Source of the DNA: Colius striatus
Taxonomy: Eukaryota; Chordata; Aves; Coliiformes; Coliidae
Assembly: GCF_028858725.1 (NCBI RefSeq)
Contig: NC_084766.1
Location: 26,581,001 to 26,645,000, forward strand
DNA: 64,000 nucleotides
Direction: 5' to 3'
Below, piece after piece: positions 13,747 through 26,300 of this stretch (its first letter is position 1; the number at the start of each line of letters is the position of its first letter). The position numbers were made by a program, and so were the translations under genes. The notes below the pieces were generated by a model. The model was not told the DNA's origin, made no database searches, and worked only from the letters and a program-made list of their open reading frames with translations.

Positions 13747-13959
13747 TCCCCTAGAGCCATCGCCTTCCATGCCCCGCCCCCCTGGCCTGGGCTCAGGTGG
13801 CTCCTGGGTGAGGGGGATCGGCCCCGTGAGGGCTGGAGGCATGGTGGCCGTCGCCCCGCGGCGTGTGAGCAGCCTCTGGCACGGTCCGTGGTTGCGCTGC
13901 AGGTCCCTGCTGCGCTCCGTTTTTGGGATGCTTCTTGGCCATCCAGAGTGCATCACCTC

Positions 13960-15856
13960 AGAAAGATCTCTCTCGATCTGTGGTTGTGTTTATGCGCTGC
14001 CCGGCCTTTCTGCTTCCATGTAGGGTGGAAAACGAGCTAGAGAAGATTTGTTATTGAGTGTTAATAGAGTCTTCGGTTGGTGAGAGGAGAACGTGAAAGT
14101 GCTGTTACATAACGTAGTGATAAGCAGGAAAACTCAGCCATGTAGCATCGAGGACTTACCCAAAGTGCAAAATCAAGAAAGTACTGAAGTGCAAAATTGT
14201 CTTTTCCCCTTCTGGACCGAGTTTTCTTTACTTACTGGGCAGAATTATTTTTCTGTGTGATAAATAGCATCACTGCTTGAAAACGTAAAGAATTGTTAGG
14301 CTGAGGTCTTGGGGAAGGATTTTAAAGGTGTAGGAAGTCCTGTGTCAATGTGTTGCTAAACAGTTGAAGTAACAGCATTTGTGAACCACGGGGGAAAAAA
14401 AGTATTCATTGTAGTCATGGTCATTTGGAGACAAATAATCTGTGTCAGTGTAAAAGCAGAGACTCATAGGATTATTTTTTTAAGAGTTGAACAAGCCTGC
14501 TGAAGCTAGCTCTGAGGCTTGAAATTATTTTGCTGCTCAGTAAGACTTGTGACATACTGTATACATATATTTTTTTCTAGGTTCTTGTTTACATTAAGAA
14601 ATAACTCATAACTCACACTATATTTAATGGGTGCTGTGGGCTTCCTGTTTAATTGATAGATTACTAAAATGCCCAGTTAGCTAAACTTTCTTTACTGAAG
14701 TCTGGTTTTTTTTAATAGAATACAGTATGCTGAATTTTGAACAACTGGAGAGTGTGTTGATTTGCAAGATAAACGAGGACCCTGTGTCCTTTGGTATAGA
14801 GCCAGCAATCCAGGGCTGCTGGGTTTGTAAGGCTTTGGTACATTTCGTCTGGGAAGAGGAAGCCCCTTGTGCCAGCCTTGTGTTGCCCAGTGTCTCCTTT
14901 GCAGGATTTTATTTTTAAGAGGCTTCTGTTTTTATGCACCTAACTGCAATTTGCTGGTAAACGGAGGTGTATCTGCTGATTTTCCAGCTGCATTTTGGCC
15001 ATTAGCAGGTGGTTCACAAGTGCTGAACCAAGTTAAACATTGCCAAATCCATTTGAAGTTGTTACATGCTGGGGAGGTATGACTTGCCGTTTTAATTAAG
15101 CTGCTTTTCTGAGTGAACTGGGGAAGCTTGCTTTTAATCTAAAATTCTACTTGTGTGAGTAATTACTTTTTTTAAGCAGCATCCCCAGAAGTATCAAATG
15201 AGATGGTGGATTATTTTCTCAGACCTGAGTACTCAATCATTTTGTTTTGTAGAAAAGATTGTTTATGCATGTAGACAGTAAAGATCTTGTGGCTCCTGAC
15301 AATCCTTTTATCGCTACATGGGATGCAATTAAGTGAAAGGACTGGTTCTTCACAACCTGCCTTTGTGAGGATTATTCCTTTAAGTTAGACAAGAAGTAAG
15401 GGTCATTCAGGTTAAGAAAATACAGTTTGGATTGGGCTTTTTTGGATGAGTCTGTTGTCACAGAATCTGACCTTGGATTTCTAGATATTCTCTAATGGGT
15501 TTGATTGCTTCATAAGTTGTCTTGCTCCATTTTAACCATTGAAAGTGGATATCAGATAGAAAAAAGAGATAATGGAGAATATCAGTAAGACTTTTTATAA
15601 TATTTATCATATTTTAGAGCTTTATGAGCAAGAGAAAAATAATATACAACACTCCTGAAGAAAAGCCACTCACAAAGCAAGATGCTGCTTAGCACATGAG
15701 ACAGTTATGTATCCTTATGCAGGTGTCTTTTTTTTAAGTTGCCAATTAGAATATAAGCCTTACTGTTTTGTGTTAGAGCTTTTAAATAATTTCTGCAGCC
15801 ATGTGGCTCATCAGGTGAGAATGGTACCATATATAATTAATTCTGTCTTTTAACAG
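13960..15856 (+). other. SFR1: probable SFR1 5' intron
   Basis: AT-rich sequence between the CpG island and the first recognised coding exon. No coding exon was identified. The exon at 15857 opens with an acceptor (ttaacag) and 20 bases before its ATG, so a spliced upstream exon must exist, most likely in the island. Confidence 0.5.
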
Positions 15857-15972
15857 AAACTGCTGTCCATCTCGAGATGGAAGAACCAGTGCTCGATAAA
15901 TTGCCGTCTTTATGCCATACTCCAAAGGATTGTGGAACAGCAGCTTTACAGGGCACTAGTTCAAGGAAGCAG
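15857..15972 (+). CDS. SFR1: SFR1 first recognised coding exon
   Basis: The acceptor ttttaacag ends at 15856, the ATG is at 15877, and the donor cag|gtatga is at 15973. It encodes a short N-terminus ending in SSRKQ, which matches the residues preceding the PMSA block in human SFR1. It ends in phase 0. Confidence 0.85.
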
Positions 15973-17874
15973 GTATGACAACTACTTGTTTTTCCAATAA
16001 TGTGGCTCTTTGTAGTAGCAAAAACACTTGTGAAAGTACTTGTAAGCATCAAGTACTTGGAAGACAGCAAGATACTGTTTGCTAGGAGGGTAAGGATAGG
16101 TAGTTTATAACCATAACAGGGTTGTCCAGGTAAGGAATGTGCTTGGTATACTTAGCTCTGAATATGCAGCTGTCATCTGTGAATACAAAGGGATGGAGCA
16201 GCATAACCCAAATGCCATACTAATACATTTAAGTATTATTTAGGGTTTGCATTGGGTTTTGTTGTTGGTTTGGGGTTTCTTTTGTTTAAATCTGTCATCT
16301 TCAGTTTTCTCAAGTCCTAATTTTCTGTGTTGCTTTGTGTGCAGAATGACTTTCTGTGACTTCTGCTTACACTTGAATGAAGTTCACTGCTTTCAGTTTA
16401 TATACTCTCCATAATGCTGAGCTCTGCTCTGATCTTCATCCTAGCATGGTGATGCTCAGCACTCAGACCTATGCAGGATGGGGCTAGTTTGCAAGTGTTC
16501 CTTAACTAGTCCTTCTCTCCTCCATTTCAGTATATTTTTCACAGGTAAAACTATTAGACATGGGTCATAAAAAGTAACTGTTAACTTATTTGGAAGAAAA
16601 AACCACAACTTTTTAGATGCTTATCAGTGGAGGATCTCAAAGCATGAACAAGTCAAACTTAAACAGATCATTTCTAATAGTCTCTAGAATACAGATGTTT
16701 TCTGCTAGTGCTAATACAGAAAGTGTATGTGTGGTGGGATGGAATGGCAAAAAAAAACCCCAACTCTTATCTCCATTAAAGTAGAGGAGGAAATTGAACT
16801 TAATGGAATAAAATTAGCCAAGTTGAAATATGCTGTATGTCTTCTGCACAAAGACTAGCTGTATTGAGGTTTGCCTCAGTACAGGATTTGCTTCTAGAAA
16901 ATGTGGAGGTACATCTTTCCACATCTTGCAGATATTGGTTTTACAGTGATCTAGACAGATATGACATATTCTATGTAAATAATAACCAGACTAAACAGTT
17001 CTTTGAAATTTGTTCAAAAATTGTTCTGATCCTTCTGGTTTTTTTTTGTTTTGTTCTATTTCTTTTGTAGCCCATGAGTGCAGCTTTGAGGGAGCGATTA
17101 AGGAAAACCAGACGTTCGTTCAATGCTAATTTTTCGGTGGCAAAGCGGCTCAAAATAGACACTGAAGAAAAAGACTGCGCTGATGCTGACAGAGGGTGCC
17201 AGCCAAAGACAAGTACAGATTGTTCCACGTTGCAAAATGGTTCTGAAAACTTGGAAAGCAACAGCACTGGACATACATGTTTCAAAAGTCCCCTACAGCC
17301 AAGTGGTCTCTGTGGATCAGCAGAGAATTCTGATGTTTTAGAGGTTGATCTTAGTCAGCAACAACCCCTGGAACAAAAAGTAAGGCTGGTGAAACAAGTG
17401 CAAGAGAAAGAAGAACTGCTTCGAAGGCTCAGACTGGTTAAGATGTATCGATCTAAGGTGAGGTGAACCTCTGGAAAAGCACTTGTAAGTCATTCTTTGA
17501 AGTATAACTCATAGTGTAATCCTTATTTATTGATTTCACAACAATACTGAGTCCCTTTTGTGTGTGTGGTATTTGTGTGTTGTCTCAGTTTAAGGAATTT
17601 ATATAGAAATAAATCTGGAGGGTACCAAAAGACCTCACATTTCAGCAAATGACAACATTTCTTTTCTTTGTCCAAATTTCAGAACAACTTGTCTGAACTG
17701 CAGGCTTTGATTGTGAAATGGAGAAGCAGCGCCCAGTTGATGTTGTATGAACTACAGTCTGCCTTTTCTGCAGATGGCAAGAAAGTGAGTCTCACCCAGC
17801 TCATGGATACTTTTGGATTAGAAGACCAGTTATTGCACTACAGCAGAGCAGAGGAAGATTTTGTAGATGCATAA
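15857..17874 (+). CDS. SFR1: SFR1, SWI5-dependent recombination repair protein 1 (three coding exons)
   Basis: Coding segments are 15877-15972, 17071-17457 and 17683-17874: 675 nt, 224 residues plus stop. SFR1 (Mei5 homologue) pairs with SWI5 in the nucleus. The complex stabilises RAD51, and in meiosis DMC1, filaments during homologous recombination. The recognisable signature is the PMSAALRERLRKTRRSFN block opening exon 2, a basic segment conserved in vertebrate SFR1. It is followed by a poorly conserved acidic/Ser-rich linker. A C-terminal coiled-coil Swi5-binding domain starts near residue 140 (KLVKQVQEKEELL-like heptads, then LRRLRLVKMYRSK) and ends in LLHYSRAEEDFVDA. Both internal junctions are phase 0 with GT-AG borders. 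The chosen ATG has G at -3 and G at +4, but the frame is open upstream to the acceptor, so an N-terminally longer form starting in an unseen exon is possible. Human SFR1 has about 245 residues, so the length fits. Confidence 0.93.
17071..17457 (+). CDS. SFR1: SFR1 second coding exon
   Basis: It follows a pyrimidine-rich acceptor (tttcttttgtag) and ends at the donor aag|gtgagg. It encodes the basic RERLRKTRRSFN block, the variable linker and the start of the coiled coil (VKQVQEKEELLRRLRLVKMYRSK region). Phase 0 at both ends. Confidence 0.93.
17683..17874 (+). CDS. SFR1: SFR1 last coding exon
   Basis: The acceptor aaatttcag ends at 17682. It encodes NNLSELQALIVKWRSSAQ, then LMLYELQSAF and SLTQLMDTFGLED, the conserved Swi5-interacting C-terminus, with TAA at 17872-17874. 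Confidence 0.93.
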   Translation, partial: NNLSELQALIVKWRSSAQLMLYELQSAFSADGKKVSLTQLMDTFGLEDQLLHYSRAEEDFVDA

Positions 17875-18100
17875 TCTACAAGTGCAAAGCTTTCAATTAC
17901 ACACATGCAGAAGCAGGAAAGAGTGGATGAATGCTGATCACATAGGAAGTGTTGATTTTATGCTTTGAGGTTAGGAGGTTTTTCTCAGGAGACACTTGTA
18001 AAGCTGTGTACTGCCATACAGTAGGCACTGTAATACTGAACGGAAAAGATCAATCTCGTGCTGTTCCTGGCTCAATAATTTGATCAGTGAATTGTTATTT

Positions 18101-18106
18101 AATAAA
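18101..18106 (+). terminator. SFR1: poly(A) signal candidate, proximal, SFR1
   Basis: AATAAA 227 bases after the SFR1 stop. Use of this proximal signal would give a short 3' UTR. Confidence 0.5.
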
Positions 18107-18643
18107 AGTAAAATGAAATCAAGTCATACTTTCACAGGTAGAAGGCAGTCCATTCTTTGATTAGTCTTTGTATGGTTACTTGTATTGAAGTAATGAACTT
18201 AAATTAATTGTCATTTCTGTTGATGTTCAGATGGGGAAAAGTTCAGTTCTTTGTTCATAGATACATCCCCACCTTACAAATGTCTTCCTGCTGCCAGTCA
18301 GTTAATGACAGCATTTTTTGAGTTAAGTAAAGATAACTAATTGTCATGCTGTTAATATTCTGAAGCTGCAATGAGATGTTCTCAGTAACTTTAATCATTA
18401 CTCAAGGAAATGTGCCATAATGCGTTATTGTCAGATACTGGTCCAGAGTCATCTTCAGGGAATCTGTCTCCTCAGCATCCTGCCACAGCCTGAGATAATA
18501 GAAGGGAAGGCAAGAAAACTGCAACCAACAGCTGTCTGCTCTACTACTTCATGTGATAGCCAAAGTGTTTTCTCTCTTCAAATAAATACTGAAGCAAAGG
18601 CCTTCTCATGGAAGTGCTTCACCTACAGCATGATCAAAATATG

Positions 18644-18676
18644 AATAAAACTTCATTTTGTTTATCCCCCAATAAA
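18644..18676 (+). terminator. SFR1: poly(A) signal candidates, distal pair, SFR1
   Basis: Two AATAAA hexamers, at 18644-18649 and 18671-18676, the second followed by T-rich sequence. Use of either would give a 3' UTR of about 0.8 kb. Confidence 0.5.
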
Positions 18677-18879
18677 TGTCTTATTTTAATTTGTTTTTAA
18701 CCTTAACTCGAAATAATTTCAATTCTCATGGCCCATGCATGGAGTGTGGTGACTTCTGCCTGCTTTTGTTATTATACTGCTCATCAAGTGTAACAATACA
18801 TATATCTACTCGAGAACTTTCCCTGCCGTGAATGTTGTTTTATAGGCTGTTACTTCCCTATTGGTTGTACCTGAATTGT

Positions 18880-18885
18880 TTTATT
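18880..18885 (-). terminator. CFAP43: poly(A) signal candidate, CFAP43
   Basis: TTTATT on the plus strand, read as AATAAA on the minus strand, 1.33 kb beyond the CFAP43 stop. It is the clearest minus-strand hexamer found between the two genes. A closer variant hexamer could be used instead. Confidence 0.35.
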
Positions 18886-20216
18886 TACAGGTGCCTTTTT
18901 CTGTTACTTTAATAAGGGGGTATTTTTTTCCATATCTCAAGGGAAAGAAAATCAAAGATCATACAGACCTTTTTAACATTGATAGAGCTCATTAGACCTA
19001 AAGCTATACCTACAGCTTGCTCTTAATGCTCATTATTGCTGTCCACAGAGAATTAATGAAGAAAAACCTTTAGTGCTAATCACATTTGAGTGTGTTAGGA
19101 CACTATTTCCTCTGTCTCACTAGGTTAATAAAAAAAGCTGATGGTGAAAGGGCCTGTTCTATTCCCCAGGATCCTTGGCAAATTTGTAGTTGCTGCTTCT
19201 AGGGAAGTTTCAATAGGAAGAAAAGTCTTGCAAGAAGAAGGGAGATGTAATTAGAATCCTCACAGACCCCACTTAGGGATGCTAAATTAAAAAAGGATGT
19301 GGTTTGCAAGATCACAACAGGATTAGTTTTTCTTGCAGGTGTGGAATTTTTTAAAACTAAGGTATCGAAGCTGTTCAGGCCCTCACACTGGAATAAGTTT
19401 AGATTTTATGTGAATTTATGAAAGGAGAAGAATTAACACACACCATGGGAGAGGGAAATAAAAAGGAGTAGATAAGTCTCCAGGAGTAGTTAATTTTATC
19501 AAGGTTGTTTATGTTTCTTAGCTGTCTTGGAGTGATCTGGCAGGAGAACATAGCACATATCAATGTGAAGGGGTGGGAGATAGCAACTATCTAGGGAGGC
19601 CAGATGCTTCCAAATCTGTTTTTCCTGTGATTCTGCCAGTGGCAGCAGCCACAGTTGCTGCTGGCTGGGGGGAATTATGCCAGCGTAAGCTGCCGCAGCT
19701 TTCAGGGCTGGGTCAGGTAGCACACATTGTCATGCTGAGGTATACCTTCATCTTCTCAGCAACCTACACCTGTACCATCACAGGTGTAAACGTATTTTAA
19801 AAAGCAAAGTGAAGTCAAAGCCCCAAACATGAATTTTAGGAGATGCAAATTCAGAGATTTCTTGCAGTACTTCACCTTCAAAATGTTCTTCAGTTGCATA
19901 TTTCAGGCTGAGGATGTACAAATACACCTGTACCTCTGTCAAGTCTACAATTTCTTGTAGTCTTTTTGTTCTGTAGTGAGCTATATGGTTTATATAACCA
20001 AAACAGCAGAAATAAATCTCATGAACTGAAAGCTATTGTGGATAAGACTAGGTATAAAATGTACAAGACACACAAACATGTAGCTTTCAAATGGAAGTAA
20101 TTTTAAAAGAAATAACAGAAGATACAGTTTATGGAAAGAAAGTTCAGGGAGAAAGGATAGATGCTTTTTTCTTAGACAAGAGCATGGTATTATTATACCT
20201 CTACTTGGACTAATTT

Positions 20217-20374
20217 TTAAAGAGCAGGGAACGTTCTTGATCTCAGTCTTTCAACTTTTGCCTGAAGAATATCAAACTGTTTCTCCTGTTCCTTTACAAG
20301 TTCCCGTAGGTGTTTCTGTTTCAAAACCTCTCGGTAACGCTGCTTTGCAATCTTTTCAGAAACATGCTGTGTAT
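20217..20374 (-). CDS. CFAP43: CFAP43 exon 34 (last; window numbering)
   Basis: Acceptor tttatgcag on the minus strand; the first two bases complete a split Asp codon. It encodes a coiled coil, [16 protein letters not shown] then [19 protein letters not shown], and TAA at 20219-20217. The C-terminus closely matches mammalian CFAP43, though mammals add a few residues after FPAL. Confidence 0.95.
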
Positions 20375-23300
20375 CTGCATAAAACAAAAGGTAAGAGTTA
20401 GCCAGTACATGTAGGGGATGCATAGTCTATACTTTTATCAGGCCTGGCCTGGGGTTATTCCAAGTTCTGTATAAAATAGACATGCATTTTAAGTGGCTCA
20501 CAGTTGGGCTTCAAAGTCTTTTTAATACTGAATAAAGCAGAACATTTCAAAAAGGCACTGGGAATGCCAGTTTCTAGCAAGTACCCACTGTTTTGAAAAT
20601 CTGTGATGTTTTGCTGGGAGAAAGATCTCTACAGTTCTGCTAACAGTGAATCCCCTTCTCCACTTTATGCTACTTCCTCTGTTCCCGTGAATGGGTGGAA
20701 AGAAGTGGGTTGGAGAGTTCTGAGAATGAAAGCACCTGTTGCCTCAGGAAGGTGTTAATGACTGTAATATTTAACTTCAATAGTTTCAGCTATTTAGTTA
20801 ATTAACTTTGGTTAGAAGAGCAACAATCTCTATGTATTCTCTTAAGTAAATTGCAAAATTGTGGTAGAAAGGACATTGCTAACTGTGCACATCTAGTAAT
20901 AAGCAGGTGCTCTGTGCCCCTTGGCTGATGCTAATGGGCCTGTCCAGCCTTGCAGATATATTCTGAATTTCCTTGTGACTTAAAGTGCATTCCCATGACT
21001 CACCAGCTGCCTCAAAGATATGTCTCCTTTCCGAAACAGAGACAAGCATTTCTTTCAGCTCCAGGCTGAGCTGGTAGTTTGCTTGTTCTTTTAAACTGAT
21101 GCACTTCTCCAACTCTTTAATTCTTTTCTGATGGCTCTTCAAGTTCTTCTTGTGCAGCTGTCCATTTCCAAATGAATAAAGCAAATATATGAGATTACAC
21201 AAAAGCTGTTCAGACAAACTTACAATGGAAACCTATAACCTTGAGCACTGCATTGTAGCTCAATAAACTTTTTTGTATTTTGGTTTGACTAGTAACATAT
21301 TTTAGCTTGACTTTGTGTAGTGTCTTCCACACACACTGTATTCCTGTATGCTTTATGGAGTTCTTATGTAAGTAGCAGATGAGGAACAAAGAAGTATGGA
21401 TCAGGGGCAGAGAGATATTCAAGATAAAACTTGAAAGGCAAAGGGAGGAAAGGAAGTCAATGGAATCAGTGAGTTGAGAACACTCTCTTGGCTGCTAGGA
21501 GCTGCTGAAGAAAGGGCTGTTGTGCTGAAGCTGTCAGCTGTGAAGGGACATTCTTTAGCCTGGAGAGAATAGAAAGGCTTCTGCCAGCTAGAGCAACCTG
21601 GAGAAAATCCAGTGGAATCACTTAAATATAAGGATAATCATAATTTGAATGTTGACATAGATGAGGGAGACAGCAGATTAGATTGTTGTCTCTCTCTTAC
21701 TTTGAATATTGAGGGTTGTGATACTATGAACAGGCTGGTGCTCCTGGAAAGTAATTAAGCAGTGAAGACTGAAAGAATGCTTCATTAGAAATAGAAGAGT
21801 GACTTTTATAGACAAAGCTGTGTAAGAAGTGATAAGCAGATCTGCATTCAGATGTTCAAGGAGGAAAGCATTTAATTCTACTAACAGAGCAAATAGATTT
21901 CTCTCCACAGGGCTGATCTATGCAGCAATCCATGTACAATGGCTGCTTCCAAAGTCTTTTGATAACTGCTGCTATAGACAGCTCAGCACAAACTGAAGAA
22001 ACTATTGAGAGCCAGATGAATCAACACATGGAGATATATATCCATCTGTGTGCGGTTATGGCTATGCTCCAACAGTCCCTGAATTAGCAGGCTTATATCA
22101 GTTGCACTTATTCCTTATAAACACCTCTTGCTGATGAAGGAGAGGAGCTGCATTTAAACTAAGGATGTGTCTCAAATGTGGTGGTTCACTTAGGATTTAC
22201 CTTATCCATGATGCCAAGAGTCTGCTCCATCACTGAAATGTGGCGGGCGACGCGGCTGTCGTAGTCCAGCTCAGTTAGGAACTGAAGAATTAAAATCAGA
22301 AAGAAACCATGTCATTAAGCCTGTTGGTTCTCAACAGTTCCACACTTCTGTAAAGACAATCATACTATGTGAAACTCAAGAAAGTAGAAAGTGGAAGGCC
22401 TTACTGGTGCTTGTAAATGGATATTGTAAAGATATTCTTGGATGCTGTGTGAATACTAGAGACTGTACAGCTGTTAAAAAGGATGTTATCTACTACAGGT
22501 TAATGGAAACCAAAAAACCCAAGCTATACTTTTGCTTATAAGGTAGTCTTAAGCTAACACAGCTGGATGCCAAAGTGCTATACAGTCTGTCTTTAGGCCA
22601 GAGAAGAAAGTATCTGTCAAGTGGTTTCCTCATAATTCATACTTCTTTTATTGTTTTTGTATCTGCACAGTAATTCAGGTTGCAGGGAATTTATGAAAGA
22701 TTTTGTTCTTGGGCACACTGCTACTAAAATACCTCATTTATTCAAAGACAAATGGTAAAATAGGTCATATGGTCCATAATGGGCAGTAGACACATTTCTG
22801 TAGATACAGATTCATCTTCCCAGAGTACTGACCCACTAAAGTAACAGGTAAAATTTTGTGGACTGCTCTAGTTAGGAGGAACAGGAAAGACCCAGCAGGC
22901 TCCTTACCAACAACACCAAACTGCATTCACTCACTGGTTCATTAATAGCTCTCATTCCAGGTCTTCTCAGGTCCTTGCCCACACACATTTATATAAGCCA
23001 TCTTTCTGTTCCTATTGTTAGGGTCCCTGTTGCCTTGCCTTTCCTACTAATCCCACGTTTCTACTCAAAAAGTGAAGTCAAGCCCCTCAGAGTATTCAAT
23101 TTGTGATTAAACTGGTCTTTGCTTTTGCTATGGGCAAGTCTAATTATCTCTGAAGTTCTGTTTATCAGTTTAAATGAAGTTTGAGCTAATGGCAATGCTC
23201 TGGTGACAAATTTACCTCAAGAACTTGTCAGGTCACCTCTTTGGAAAGCTGTTTTGTTGATGTTATTTCTGGAAGCCCCTTAGCTGTGATTCAGAAGTGA

Positions 23301-26300
23301 ACAAGCAGTTTGGAGAGTAGCAAAACAAATGAAGCCTGAGCAAAACATGTGTTTTGGATTTTCTTTGAATATTTTGATTGTATTGCAATATCTTTACATG
23401 CTGTCTAACACTCTTCCTTTCCTCTATGCTTTACAGCTTCCCACTGCACTATCTCCAGCTTACTCATCCTCCAACATCCCTTACTCCAAATCTTTAATCT
23501 CCCCACCTCATTGGCATCACCTTTCCCTGCAGTCCTCCACATCCCATACTGCAATATACCCAGGCTTTCCCTACAAGTTTTCTTCTTCCTCCTCTCTTCT
23601 CCCACTGGTCTACTTTGCTCTCTCCCACAACCATTACCTATGTTTTCTGGCCTGCCAGCTGGGCTTGTTCAAAGCTATGTGGGTGCTGATCGCTGGCCAG
23701 GCACTGCCTCTTGCCTGCCAGGCATGGCAAACAATTCTCTGTGGTTCCGCTGCTGGGCCAAGAAATGGCAGTGAGCAGGGCTCAGGGAGAATGCTCAATC
23801 CTTGTACACTGAGCAAAAGTTCTGTATTTCTGTGAGATACCAGATGGGGGCACCTCAGACCTTTCACTTAAAAAGGAACTTGCTGTGCTTGATTTAAAAG
23901 ACCTGTTCCCTGTGGCTGCAAAATCCTATCAGTGCCACTTTGAAACACTAAGAGTTAGGGCTAATTTTGCCTTCAATTACACCTGCACGTCTCAAAGATC
24001 TTCATCACATTGATCAACCTCAAAAGTAAAACTTCCCTTTGAAAGCTGAACTGTTGAGATATTAGGCATCAGGTTTCTCCATAATAGCAAGAGACTTCTG
24101 AGGTATACACAATCTTACAGGCACAAGCAGAACAATTTTGTGCAGTTAAAATCAAAAGTAACTCACTAGCTGGCGATCTTTTGAAATAGGTAATGTTACA
24201 ATATCCCGAGCCCTCTGTTTCAGATCTTCTATCTGCATTCCCATTTTCTTGTGTTCCCATTCCAGCTGCAATATGCTTTTAGAGAAGTCTTTACATTCCA
24301 CCATGCTAGCAATTTTTTTTCCTCCTTGATCCTGAAAAACCAGATTAATCTTAATGAACACACTTTACGGATTATGGAATAATTCTTTGTAACAAGATGG
24401 GCAAGCTTCCAAAGTTACAATTTTAGTAAGGAAAACATGCTATACTGCAGTCTCTTCCCAGACTTAGCTCCAGATGGTTACTTTTGTGGAATATTGTTCC
24501 CTTTTATGCTCTGAGCCCTAGCATTGGATCATAGAAGGAGATGAAGAAAATTACAACTAACCTCTCTCTCCATCATTCTATCTTTTATAAGAATGTGAAG
24601 GCATTTTAGCTGTACAAAATATATACCTTGCTCTGCATAAAGAACCTAGCAGTTGTTACTAAAGGCTTTGTGCAGTAGCACTAAGAAGCAATTTTTTTAC
24701 AGCTAGCCTTAAAAAAGAAAGTTTAATGAGAGTATGAAAACTATTTTAAGTATGATCACCACTTTCACCTTACACAAGAAAGTGTATTAAACTTTTTAAT
24801 CTTAGTGTAAGCTATTGTTCAAATGCTTCTTAACATGACTGTAAGTTTGCCTGGAAGGATTTTTCAGACTGGTACCCAGGATATTAGCATTTTCTATTTA
24901 CAGTGTATGTGTAAGTGATGATGTGTCAAAAAACTGTTGCCATTTCATTGATCTGAATGGTATTGATCAAACATCAAGATAGCAGTCTGTACTGCAATCT
25001 TTACATCAGGATCCCAGCCATTACAGAATCCTTAATAGCTTCTAGATTACAATTGAACCTAGTGGTGTATAGTAATGAATTGAAACCAGATGTCAAACTA
25101 CAGAAAAATCAGAGCTCCTGAAGGACATTTGTTTAAAAGCTTAAATTTCCTTCGAGTAATGTAAATTACCATGATAGAGCAATTCAGTTCTTCAATAACA
25201 CTCTTATTAATGAGAACAGCATCCCTGTAGTCTGGGATTCCAGTACTTTCCAGTTCCACTTGGCCTTGTTTTAGCAAAAACTGGACAGTCAAATTCAATT
25301 GATGTTTCATCTTCTCCTCCTGTAGCCTAAAATGGCAGAAGATAAAAAACAATGTTTAGTGATTACAACAGGATTATGAATGTTTTCCCACAATTCTCAA
25401 GGTGTTTGTTACTGTAAGCAGTATGTTCACATAGAGGTTACTGTTTCACAGCCTGTCCTCTATTTGCTCCCAAAGTAACTACAGAATTTGCAACTTATTT
25501 CCATACATGAAGTTTTTAACCTCTGGATTCAGTTTAACCCACTCTAGTAGATGTTCTGAGAAAAAGGTACTACTACAGAACAGAAATCTTAACAATAGTT
25601 CAAAAGGAACTGGAGGATGCTCCAGGCCAGCATTCAGTTCAGGGTCCTGCATCTGGGAAGGAACAACCCCATGCACCAGTACAGGCTGGGGGTCGAACTG
25701 CTGAAGAGCAGCTCTGCAGAGAGAGGCCTGGGAGTTCTGATTGATAATACGCTAAACATGAGCCAGCAATGTGCCCTCGTGGCCAAGAAGGTCAATGGCA
25801 TCCTGGGATGCATCAAGAAAAGTGTGGCCAGCAGGTCGAGGGAGGTTCTTCTGCCTCTCTACTCTGCCCTGGTGAGGACTCATCTGGAGTCCTGTGTCCA
25901 GTTCTGGGCTCCTCAGCTCAAGAGGGACAGGGAAGTGCTGGAGAGAGTCCAGAGCAGGGCCACCAAGATGATCAGGGGAATGGAACATCTTTCATACAAG
26001 GAAAAGCTGCGGGAACTGGGGCTGTTTAGTCTGGAGGAGACTGAGGGGTGATCTTATTAACATTTATAAATATCTAAATGGTGGGTATCAGGAGGTTGGG
26101 ACATCCCTCTTTTCTATAGTAGCTAGCAACAGGACAAGGGGTAATGGGATGAAGCTGGAACACAAAAAGGTCCACTTAAACATAAGAAAAAACTATTTCA
26201 CTGTTTCAGTGAGGGAGCCCTGGCACAGGCTGTCCAGAGGGGGTGTGGAGTCTCCTTCCTTGGAGGTCTTCAAGACCCACCTGGACATGTTTCTATGTGA

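Larger units (their letters stand above)
13420..13880 (+). promoter_or_regulatory. SFR1: CpG island, probable SFR1 promoter / first (non-coding) exon
   Basis: This is the only CpG-dense, strongly GC-rich block in the window. It sits about 2 kb upstream of the first recognised SFR1 coding exon on the same strand. It contains an exact NRF-1 palindrome at 13539-13550, clustered GC boxes (ccgccccgcccc at 13601-13612), an ETS-type CCGGAAGC at 13617-13624 and a G-quadruplex motif at 13721-13746. No TATA box is evident, which fits a broad housekeeping promoter. The transcription start and the exon 1 donor were not fixed; one possible donor is gtgagg at about 13808. The long open frames here on both strands are a by-product of high GC, not genes. 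Confidence 0.75.
17875..20216. other. convergent 3' region between SFR1 and CFAP43
   Basis: The two stop codons face each other 2.34 kb apart, so this interval must hold both 3' untranslated regions. AATAAA signals for the plus strand are at 18101, 18644 and 18671. For the minus strand a TTTATT (AATAAA in reverse) lies at 18880-18885. No further gene or repeat was recognised. Confidence 0.6.

Noticed and set aside
13276-14040. Several long overlapping frames on both strands (up to 238 codons) near 13.3-14.0 kb
   Set aside because: They overlap each other on both strands, are rich in Pro/Arg/Gly/Ala as expected from high GC, lack any recognised domain, and coincide with the CpG island promoter.
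23329-23835. 168-codon plus-strand frame
   Set aside because: It lies within a CFAP43 intron, antisense to the gene. It derives from pyrimidine-rich sequence and shows no recognisable domain; a smaller frame overlaps it in another phase.
25617-26051. 144-codon frame with reverse-transcriptase-like tail considered as a host gene
   Set aside because: It is the C-terminal end of CR1 ORF2, followed by the CR1 3' end, not a host gene.
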